Shown in pieces: positions 27,501-39,500 of a stretch of 64,000 nt of DNA. A program made the position numbers and the translations under genes. Under the pieces are notes generated by a model that was not told the origin of the DNA, did no database searches, and was given only the letters and a program-made list of their open reading frames with translations. Each line of letters begins with the position of its first letter. The first letter of the stretch is position 1. Source of the stretch: Amborella trichopoda (taxonomy: Eukaryota > Streptophyta > Magnoliopsida > Amborellales > Amborellaceae); contig NW_006497600.1 of the NCBI RefSeq assembly GCF_000471905.2, positions 1,461,827 through 1,525,826 of the forward strand, written 5' to 3'.

Positions 27501-30500
27501 TGAAACACCATATATAGTGCAACACCCCATTTTTCATAGCAAAAATAACCAGTACTAAAAAATGATATGAAAATATAAGCAAACCCTTGAAGTCTGGAAG
27601 TAGCGATATCAAACTCTTCATGAAGTTTGGCTAATTGTTCCTGCATCTCGCTTTTTTCAGCCTACAACATAGACAGATGATAGAGCAATAAATCACAAGA
27701 TACATTTTCCACTACTCCTCTATTGAGGAATATTAAATAACTAGGAATGGGGCTTGGGCTTGAGTGGTTAGCAGCACTAAATCTCAAGTTTGATTTCTAA
27801 GCTGACCTAACAAAATAATAATAATAAACAACTGCAATCCCAGCATTTCTTCAACAGGCTTCCCATTCATAGACACAAAACAACTGAATCAAACAGTGAA
27901 TGGATATGTAAGCCAACATTCTCAATATGTGCGTCTGACTGCATATATATGTATGCATGTCTATATGTATGTATGTATGTAGAAAGAAAGAGAGAGAGAG
28001 AGAGAGAGAGATGGAGTATGGTTGCATGCTCCTATGAGATAATTGCTCAAGCATTAGGTCACATCTCATAACTTCTTCAGAGACCTAGGCGGATCTGTTA
28101 GATCCCAAATTTGTAGAGGACCCATATTCATCCCATCAAACAAGCTCACAAAAATATATGACAAAAAACCATGAAATGGTTTTTTTAGGAGAGAAAGAAT
28201 TAATTGAGTACAGGCGGTACATTTCAAGAAAGAAAAAAATGGTGTTCGATGGAGGCCTTAGGGAGAACTGTTCGAACAAAAATTCCATATATGCCCTCAT
28301 TATCACCGAATGAACAATGTTAGAAAACAAATCTATTGATTTTGAATTCTTAAAGGCCTGGACCTAAAATGGACAGCCCACTCTCACCGAATTTTCTCTC
28401 CTAAAGAAATCAATTTTCTAGTTTTTCTTTTATTTTTTTAAGAAAATTTGTTTGCCACGTTCAAGAGAGTGTACGTGCAAACAAATCTCTCTAGATAGTT
28501 TTGTCTAGGAGCATTCAGGCCATGAGCTAATAATGTAGAAATAAAGCAATTCCAAACAAAGAAAAAACAAAATAAGTCTCTAACGCAAGTGATAACTCCT
28601 AGCTCTTTTGCATTAAATGTTAGATATTAATAAAAATCAGCAAACTGATCAGGAACTGATATGGTAAAATGAATCAGAGGCATTTAACAACAATTTTTTT
28701 ACGCTACAAATCATCATCATCACTACCATCCAAGCCTGATCCCCAACTACAAATGATATCAATAAATAATGAAGAGAAAACCAAAGCAAAACGGTATTCT
28801 AATATTAAAATCTCAAAGAACTAAAAAGCGTGAGGAATGAAGAATCCAGCTGCCTTTAACAACCTGAGTATCCCTAACATGTTTGTCTCGAACATCAAGA
28901 ATCTGTTGTTCTATCCGTTTAACACTATCTAACAACTTCCGAATCATATTTGTTCTCCGTGCCATCTCCTCCTCTAGCTCAAATTTCTCTTTTGTAGCCT
29001 GATAGTATGAAAAAAGATGTTTTTCATAAGAGGCAAATAACACAGAGAGCTAAGAATGAACCCATGTAAATGAATCATATTCATAGAAGATGAGGTTATC
29101 TCAAGTCCACACCAATAAAAATACAAGAGAAAGTGCGGAAAAGAAGCAAAAGGCAATAAATCTCCGAACTAACACGAACAAAGTGAGAAGTAAAATAGAA
29201 GAGCACACTTTCCAAAGTCAATTTTTGTGTAGCAAACACTAAACAAATTCCCAGATATGCATGAAAAAAAGATGCAAATAGGCTTAAAAAATACCCTTTT
29301 AATTATGAACTTAAATATGCGTTCCTAGTGTGCTAGTTACAATCGGCTCGCATGAGATTGTGGATCTCTAAAATATTATTGAAAATTGCACTTTCATGGC
29401 AATGTCTCAAAACCGTGTTCAACAAGTCTGCAAGCCAAGCCTACTTGACTTGACAGAGTCAAGTCACCTCATCCTGATACTGATTAAAGCGTGTAAATTT
29501 GGATATGGGTGATTGCTTGATAAAGGTGCATGAATCTACGGATGGTCGGATGCATAGAACAGTGGGAACAGGAGCAGGAATAGATAAAGAAGTAAGGAAA
29601 TATTAGTATTAGGAAGGTTTAAAAGGAATCATGGGAATGACTCTAAATCAGGAGCCCCATTCAGGGTACAAGTTGCCTGCAACTGAAGGCCAGTCATAGT
29701 TTGACCAGCCTTACTTGTGGACCTGTGGACTGGAGTTATCAATAAGTCGACATACATGTGGAGTAATGCACTCCAGTATCGCCTAAGGTCCTATAGTCGA
29801 TAGAAGTTGTATGTAATTTGCACGTTTGAATTTAATTCAGGAATAAGATACATAGCTCAGTGAAATAAAACTGAAAACTTCTGAAGCCTTTGACAAAAGA
29901 GCTTCTCAAGTTGGACAAAGATTAAGTCTGAGAACTACAACAATGATCTCAGTGAAGTGCTTTTTATGCCTCTGTCCAACCAAAACAAAACTTTTTATTG
30001 ATGCTTAAAAATACGAGTAGAAGGCATTCAGGATGAAAGACCACTACACAAAACAAAACAATGATACTAATCTACCATTGGGACTAACTCAAGCAGTTCT
30101 ACTTTTCCCATGGACATCAGTATACATTGCTTCTATGATTTAACTTCTTTTTTAACAACAGTGTCACAGTCTGGGGAACAAGAAGGAAAGGAAGAAAATT
30201 AGGAGGGGCAAGTAACCTATCCAATTGAGATAGAACAATAACCCAAAATGGCTTTCCAAGGTATTTCATTTAAAGCTGAGATAAATACTCAATCACAGAT
30301 TTGCATGCTCTGAGCATGACAAAATCATATAACTGTATATATGTTCTTGGACTCCATTTGTGTCAAATAATCAGTAAGGAAACATTATTATATACTTCTC
30401 TACATCGGCTGACCACTTATCTCAAACAGGATATATAATAAATACATATAATTTGCTTTCTTAGCAGCATACCTTTATTTCTCACAGTGATCTAAAAAGT

Positions 30501-33500
30501 AGACCGCCCAGCTCCTGGGCAGCCGCCGAGGTGGTCCAGAAGTCCTGGACGCAACACCCAAGCCTAGACAGCCAAATTAGACAAGATATGCTTGGGTGCC
30601 CAGCCCTGGGCGGCTGTTCAAGGGCAGAAATGCTCCTCTTTGAAGGCATTTTTTGGTTATTTTTTTAATACTAAAGGGTAAAATTGTAGGTTTTAGATTC
30701 ATTTAAAACCTAAAACCTATTAGAGCCTCTTTTAGAGAGAGAAAAACCTCAAAAAACTAGTTTTTGGTGATTTCATAGGATTACGAAAAATTGATCTGAG
30801 CATCACCTATTGATATGAGATTTAGTTTTGGATGTTTTATAAATCTATTAGAGAGGGTAGCAGATTTTGAGTCCTTAGAAACATCTTAGAGGTGGAAGTT
30901 CGGAGATTGAGTAATCAAAGTTTTAACTATGTGTGGACAGTGGAGTGTAGACTATCAGACTATGGATAATTGCATATGGACTTATGGTTGTAGAGTATGG
31001 AGGAGTGTGTGCTATGTGGACTTGTATACTATACATTTGATGTGCCCTAAATCCCTAATTCTTATGTGTTATACAATTATACTTATACTGTTAGACTGTA
31101 GAGATATTTTTCTTTCTACTGGGCCGCCCAGGCTCTGAGCGCCGGCCTAGGCGCTGGGCAACCTGAACCCCCCCCCCCCCCTCCCTCGGCCGCCTAGCAC
31201 TTTTTGAAACACTAATTTCTCAAGAATGTTCAACTTGGTGAGCAAATCCTCATGAATTGTAACATTCAATAATCTAAATTGGCCAACTAATGTACCACCA
31301 TGAGTAAAAAGAGCAAGAAAGCATCCATACAGAATCAAAGACCGCAGGTTTAATGGTAGTTTAACGTCAACCTTCCTATTGAAAAAACAATAAGAACAGA
31401 AAAAGGTATATAAAAAACTATATTATTAAACATGATTGGCTTTGAGGATCACATAGCACCTTTAATTGCATGCTCCACGGTGAACAAATCAGCTCTATCT
31501 ATTTAGATTGATTGTGTGAAAAATATATATTCATAAAAGGAAAACTTATTCTTCAGCTTAGAGGAAGGCAAAGAAAACCAACATTCAAGTTATTGATAAT
31601 AACGAATTAATCAAGGATTGAAATAAATAGAATAAAAAAACCAGTTGCAACCCAACTAAAAGACATTAACGAATAAAATTACAGTTTTCAAGTTTCTTTA
31701 TATGGAGAAGATGCATGACCCCTAAAAATGTGAATGAGTAGGTATCCAATATTGACCTTTCAAGTTCAATAGCATATTTGTAAATGAACAGATAAATAAT
31801 AATAATTAAAACTCAGTGTCACTTCAAATATAGCAGTCACTAGCAAAGACCCCTATTTTAATTAACCGAATCTGAATGCACCTTAGAAAGATTCTGCTGC
31901 CGTTCCCCCTGTAACCTTCTCACTTCTGATGTCTTCTCCATCATATTGGAAATATCACCTTTTCTTTCAAGAAAAAGACCCTTAAGTTCATCAATTTTTT
32001 CCTGAGAAGTAAATCCACGGGGAAAATGTCATAGGTTTATTACAATTTCTAGCTTTAGCTTTACAAATAAAACAAGCATAAGACAGATAATCATACAAAA
32101 CAATTCACAAACTCTGACACCACAACATGGAAACCTGAACAATATTACACAAAATGATTTTGTATTTCAAATCACAAAAGACAACACCAACAAGAAAAAA
32201 TTCAAAAGGAGGTGACTCCTGTACTTCCAATGTTCAAGTGAACATTCAACTATCTCAATTAGATCGTGCTTCAGGTTCCAAAAACCAACCTACAGATGTT
32301 TGTGAATTTTATCAAATAGCACATGACTCTGGATAAAAAAAATAAAAATTCATTCATTACAAAGGGCATCATAATAAGTAGAAGAAAGAGATCGATTTAG
32401 GCAGCAGTTAGAAAAGCAATTAAAAATCAAAAAATAAAAGCTCAAAAATTTGACCAACCAACAAATAAACAACTGATCTTGTTTGATAACCTTCAAAAAA
32501 GAAATTTCTTACCAAAAGAACAACTCTGTACTTCAACATAACTAGAAAAGACGTGAGTAGGAATCAATAGATCCTGAGTTTTTTCCCCTTGCTCAAAATC
32601 CTAAAACATGGAATCTCTTCAACAAATTATAGTACTTCAACCCCATAACAATCAGAACTCTCTCTCAAGGATCTCCCTCCCTCGATGCCTCTATTTTATG
32701 CCCTCTAAACGGTTAGGTAATTCTCATTGCTGTTGCTTCAAACCCCAAAATATTGGGGCAAAAGAGGTTTCCACTCCCTATGGTTCAAAACCCTAAGAAT
32801 GCTCAATTCCCTAAACTAAAATTGATGAGGCAATTTTTCAGGCAAAACAACCTTGAATCTTCACTTGATAAAAACACTAACAATAATCACCAGGAGCTGT
32901 GACTCTCAGGTTCATGCTACTATTGTCTAAAAAGATAAATGCTTTCATCAACACATGCCAGTTACCCTAACAAACATCAAGATACATCCCCATGAGCGTC
33001 AGACATACGTTGCATCAAATCTCAAAACAATGTCAAGAACTTTCATTAAAAACTATCCAATTCTCTAAAGATGGACCTTCCTTCTTGATCCATCGACCCG
33101 CAATCAGTCCAAAGTTCAAAGTGAAGACTATATGCACAAAACTATTTCAAACAAAAAATCAACAGAGAGATCAGTGTTCCAATATCGGAAAATTCAAGTT
33201 TGGCCCCCTAGGCAGCCAAACGCGGTCCTAGGCAGCCTAAAAAAAGAGTGGGCTTTGGGGCCTCAAGGATGTTTGGATCTGGATTGTATACCAAATCCTC
33301 CAAATTGAACTTAACGAAGTATAATCATGTTATTTTGTAGTATAATTCTAAACTCATGTATGTATGAGTTTGAAACTTAAATTGAATTACAAAAAATTTA
33401 GAAGATTGAAACTTAACCAAAATTCATACAAAATTGCATGATTCACTAAATAGTTACATAACAATCTGTCAATATGTGCAAAAATTATCAGTAATTGAAG

Positions 33501-36500
33501 GAAAACACAAACAAAAGCCATTGTTGAGAAAAGTCAAATCAACATCCAATATGAAAATATCACCAAACCCTTAACCAAAAATTGAAATATGTTTATCTTT
33601 GGAAACCAATCAATGCAGTGGCTCGAAGTCTGAGCCTTGGTTGTTGAAACACCTCTTTTGTGACCCCTCCAAGTCTTGCACAATTGGATTGTGTTTTTCA
33701 GTTTCACAAGAAAATGAAAGGTCCAAAAAAACTTTCAATCTTCAATAAATGTCAAAATAAAAATTTAAAAAAAAAAAAAGATCTTGATTCAGTTTCTCTT
33801 TCTGACAAACAAGTAAAGAGGGTTTAGGGGAGATAGAGTACCCCCAAAACCCTCCCCCTTATAGGGATGAAAAAGACCAAAATGCCCCTAATGAGGGCCA
33901 TTTTGCACCCTTGGCCAGGGAGCATCTCGGCAACCATCTACACCAAAAGGCAGGACAAGTTTCCCTTCTAGTGCCTAGTCGCCCACCTTGGCCCAAAGGG
34001 ATGTGCTTTTTGCCTGGCCGCCCTAGGCGCCTGCCTACCCCAAGGCGGTGCACCACGGGTTAGGCAGCGAAGCAGCCGGATTTTGTAAAATAGATCTATC
34101 TCATGTTTCCTACAGAAAAAATAAACAATTCAACCTTCAAAAATCCATAAGTTTGTCAATAGATTATGTAGGGAGTCAGTGTAAAACTTCGCCACATCTT
34201 GTCATGAGTCATGTACCTATGTTATACCGAATGGGCAAAACGGAGATGTGCATCCGGAGTTTTTATGTGATCACCAATACCATTGAGACTGAAGGAGAAG
34301 TTTTAAGGATAGTTGTAAGACCAGCAATGATTTATGGGATGGAATGTTGGGCAGTCAAGAAACAACATATCCATAGGATGAGCGTAAATGAGATGAGTAG
34401 AAAGACAAGAATGGATAAAATTCTGAATGAATACATTCAAGCGAACTTGGGTGTGGCTTCAATAGGTGATAAGATGAGGGAAAGTAGACTTAGGTGGGAT
34501 GGCCATGTGCAACATAGACCCAATAGAGCATCAATTAAGAGGTGTGACGGTTCAAGTGGAAGGCTCTAAAAAGACATAGGAAAGGTCCAAAAAAACATGA
34601 TAGAAATAGTGATAAAAGACATAGTGACTTTTGTCTTACTGAAGGCATGGCCTTTGATAGAGAAGAATGGAAGAACCTGATTCATGTAGCCAACCCCAAA
34701 TAATTTGGATAAGGCTTGGATGATAATGATACATATGTCAATATGCAGTTTGAAGACTGGAGATGCAACCAAGTCAACTTGCCTCAGATCCCATGAATAC
34801 CATGGTAGGCCACAAACAGGAAGCTTAAAAACTAGGACAAGTCATTAAGGACTTGGCAAGTCCATACAATTATCTGGATTCATGTCAGTCAAAAACCAAA
34901 ACTCAGTTGTCTGTATGCAACAATCTCTAACCTTATTTTAAGGTTAGGGGGTGCCACGAACAATTCCTCACCTCCTTCCTACTTGTAGAAGTAAAACATT
35001 ATATTACGATATTGTATTTTTCTGTAGTAATTTCTATTTTTTCTTTAACAAAAACTAAGAAAATGTTGAAGAAGATCTGCCAAGCCCAATTCCAAGTCCC
35101 CAAGTGACCCAGCCAAGGATTCGAGAAAGCCCCAAGCCAATTAACCCTTGCAGAAATTTCCATGCATGCATGAATACATGCGGCAAATGCAGATTGCATA
35201 TAGATGACAAGATAGAGGAAAACATGTTGTCACTGAGCACAAAGTCATGTATTGTATACCTTTTGTCGATCAATTCTTGCTTGGCAAGTAGGAATACGAT
35301 CTTTGAGCTTTTCAAGCCTCACACCCTCCTCCTGAATCTGGTGATCCACATCATATACCCAACACCAGGCTAATTGTTTCTTCAAAATATTTACTTGCTG
35401 GGATATTTCCTCAACATGCTCCATACTCTTTATCTTCTCTTTCAACTCATCAATTTCTTTCAATATGGGTCTAATAGAAGACTCCAACTCATCTATCATT
35501 GCATTTGCAGCGTCCAGCTGACCTTTGATGTTTTGTAGTAACTCATTTACTTGTTGAAGTAGAGTAGCCCTGAAAAAGAACTGAAATCATCACATATCAG
35601 GACCACTTTCTTTAAAATAACTGCAACATATTGAACAAACTTATGAAACAATGTTATGAGGATTTATGAGAGAGCGAGAAGGGAGGCAATTCTTGTTTCA
35701 GTTGCGCTTAAAATTTTGTACGTCATAAAGTTCACAGGTGAAATTTCTTGCTACTACAGTATGAAAAATACTGCACAAAGAATCAAATCTGAAAAAGGAA
35801 TTCTGCTATAACAAGAACCATGGTCACCACCTTAAATTTGTCCTTATCATTCCCAGAATGCAAAAACTCTCTGCTTTTATCCTGGCTCATAATAACACAA
35901 GGATTCTCCACATCAATCTGAAATTGCAGCAGCTGTCAGGCATAAGCAAAAAAAAATTGTACAAACAAACATGCAACATATGTTATAAAAACAAATCAAA
36001 TGATGAAACATGGGTGTAGAGAGCAACCAACAATATTGTTCACAGAAAAGGTAGATTGTGCAAAACAACTACTGAAAATCATTAATTAGGTTCCATTGGA
36101 AACTAAAGAAAGGGCAAATCAAAGAAGCAAATTTGTAGTGTTGACAGCAAAAGCCACATTTGGCGAATGATTATTCAAATTCCTAGGCATCTTAAATATT
36201 AGCCATGCTAAGAGATGTTTGACTCCATAATATTACCATATGCTACAGGGTATTGCTATTCTTGTAATTTTTTAATAATAAGCGAATTTCAGTATTTAGA
36301 TTTCAGGATATATTTTATCATTCCATCATCATAACTTACACGCAATGATCTGATATTGGATTGATAACAATCATTACTTCTCAAAGGATCCAGTTTCACA
36401 TTGCAACCCCAAATTTCCATGTTTCTAACGATTGATTACCTACCTTGACAAGTGACAATGTGATCATACAGATGCCCTGAATATCTCAGGGATCTAGATC

Positions 36501-39500
36501 TAAGGTTTCAGAAAAACAATTTGGTAGCTGCTCTAAGTAAATAAATAACTACCAAAATACCCAAGTAGGGTGTCACTTATGTTTCAAGTTTAGGGCCAAA
36601 TGCAATGACTTGTACCCAAACCGCAGGAAGATAATACAAAGTTCATTTTTCATGGAGCTTCCAAGAGAGCATGAGGTCCAACCAGGTATTCCAAAGAAAG
36701 TTAAAGTTTGCAACTGTTATTCTGCATCTTGAATTAGAATTTTTAAGGACTTTAAAAATTAGATAATGTAATTCTAAAGGGCAAAGGCCATCCAAGATAG
36801 CATGCAAACTTTCATATTTGGGGACTTTGAGTGTCACTGTCAGAAATACCCCGCAAAGATAACAAGAATATAGGGGCAAAAACTGGGTAAAAAATAAAAT
36901 TCTGGATTTTTCCAATTAGAACTTGTGAATTTGAGTAATCCTGGGATTTTGTAATCCATGATCAATTTGGTAGATTTTTATTCTCACCATATGAGAATGT
37001 GGCAAAACTTATGTACTGACACAATAGAAATAAGTACCAAAATAGCCCCATATGATGAGCTCCAAAATGATAGAGAAAATCCTCTTGACTACACAATACA
37101 TACAAATGTAAAACACTCTCAAACACCATAAACACTCAAACTAGGGACATAAGAAATATAAGCAACTTAGTCAACAAATCAACTACTGACATAGTTTTGA
37201 TCGATGAGACCCGAAACGGCATCATCAAAGAGTAAGAACTTTAGAGGGATGCTCTAAAATCCAAAGGTTTTAAAATTAACCGGACTAAGACATAGCATAT
37301 GGAATGCAAGTTTAGTAATAATAGGAGTAAACAAGGAAGTAGTTAAAATTGACGGCCAGGAAGTACCAAAAAGACCACACTTTCGATATCTTGGGTCGAT
37401 GTCCATAAAAATAGAGAGATTGCGGAAGACATCGCACAGAGAATTAGAGTTGGGTGGGCAAATTGGAGATGTGCAATTGGAATTTTATGTGCTCACCGTG
37501 TACCAATGAAATTGAAGGGCAAGTTCTATAGGAAAGTCTGAAACCAACTTTGCTCTGTGGGGAGGAATGTTGGGCAGACAAAAAACAATATATCCATAAA
37601 ATGAGTATAGCAGAGATGAGGATGTTGAGTTGGATGAATGGCAAGACAAGAACGGATAGAATTCGAAATGAATCCATTCGGAAAAAATTAGGTTTGGTAC
37701 CAATACGCGATAAAATCAGAGAGAGTAGACTTAGGTAGGTTGGCCATGTGTGGCGCAGACCCAATACAGCACTTATTAGGAGGTGCAAGTTAGTTTAAGT
37801 GGAAAGATTGAAAAGGACAAGGGGTAGACCCAAAAGGATGTGGTTGGAAGTAATCCGAAAAGATATGAGGACTTATGACCTCATTGAGGATATAGCCTTT
37901 AATAGAGCAGAATGTCAAACTAGGATTTGTGTAGCCAACCCCAATTAATTGGGAAAAGGCTATGATAATGATGAGTAAACAAATCCACTACCATTCATAA
38001 AGAAATGAAACAAGGAAGAGTGATAAGAACCTCAATCTATATATATATAGTGAAATGGAAGTCAAATTCTATGTGCTTTGTCATCAAAAGTATGGGGGAA
38101 GAGTCACTCACTATGTCTCCATGGAGATGGATAGGAGAAGAACTGCAAATCCTAATATCTTGCAGAAGATACAAGCACACAATATCTCATTGGCAAAAGT
38201 AAACAATTATATTGCACACAGCACCAAGCTCTCCATGGAGTTGAATAGGAGAAGTACTGCAAATCCTAATATCTTGCAGAAGATACAAGCACACAATATC
38301 TCATTGGCAAAAGTAAACAATCATATTGTACTCAGCACCAAGCTTACATGCTGATAAAAATAAATAAAAACTAAAAAAATACAGAATCCTATTCTAAACC
38401 ACTATGACCCATATGAGGAGTTTAAAAATGGAAGAACAAAAATGTTAGGAAAAAATCCCCTTGATTACACAATATATACAAAATGTAAAACACTCTCAAA
38501 CAACATCCACACTCAAACTAGGGGCATAAGAAATATAAACAACTTAGTAAACAAATCGGCTACCATTCTTAAAGAAATGAAACAAGGAAGGGAGATAATA
38601 ACCTTAACCTATATCTAGTTAAATGGAAGTCAAATTCTGTGTGCTGTCATCGAAAGCACAGGGAAAAAGTCACTCATTTTGTCTCCATGGAGATGGATAG
38701 TAGAAGAACTGCAAATCTAATATCTTGTAGAAGATACAAGCACACAATATCTCATTGGCAAAAGTAAACAATCATAATGTACTCAGCACCAAACTCCCAA
38801 ACTGAACTAATATCAGCCCAAAAGAAATACAGAATCTTGTTCTAAACCACCTTGGATTACGACCATCCACCAGTTTGAATTTCCATACTCTGACCATTGA
38901 AGGCCTAAATAATGAGGGGAAACCCAGCCCAATATAGATCAAATGTGGTGAATCATGTATTTACCACAATCATATAAAACCTAGGAATATAAGGGAACTG
39001 GCCGACCACTAAGGTTATGACATATGTCCAGTTTAGCGATAGTTACATACTAAAAGTCCACAAACGGCAAAATAAACATATGTAAATACAAAGCTCTAAA
39101 GGAGTATGAACAGTTGTACTGTCCATAAGAGATTCCCGTGAGATCAAGTGCATTGTGTCAAAAAGTGCTAGGTGGAACCTAGATGGTCAAGGGGGTCCAG
39201 GCTGCCCAGCGCCTAGGCGCGTGCCCAAAACCTAGGTGGCCCAGTAGAAAAATATTTTTTTTGAGTTTTCTCTCTCTAAAATAGCCTCTAATGGGTTTTA
39301 GGTTTCAAATGAACCTAAAACCCATAATTTTGCCCATTTGGTATTAAAAAAAAACCCAAAAATACCCTCAAGGAACCGCATTTCTGCCCTGGGTGGGGTA
39401 CAAGCCCTGAGCGGCCGCCTAGGCGAGTTCAGGCGGGCGCCCAAGGATATCAGCCAAGGTGGCCGCCCAGGCCCTAGGCGATCCGCTTAACAGTGTTCAA

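Larger units (their letters stand above)
37047..38797. repeat. Segmental tandem duplication in intron 4, one copy interrupted by an RTE
   Basis: Unit 1 (37047-37186 plus 37992-38345) and unit 2 (38408-38797) share the same order of blocks, from CCCATATGA through ACACAATA(C/T)ATAC, AAACACTCTCAAACA and GAAATGAAACAAGGAAG to ACTCAGCACCAA. Only unit 1 has the RTE insertion. No coding similarity. Confidence 0.85.

Noticed and set aside
37485..37788. Minus-strand frames of up to 114 codons
   Set aside because: Opposite-strand shadow of the RTE LINE fragment, whose plus-strand reading has the conserved RTE residues.
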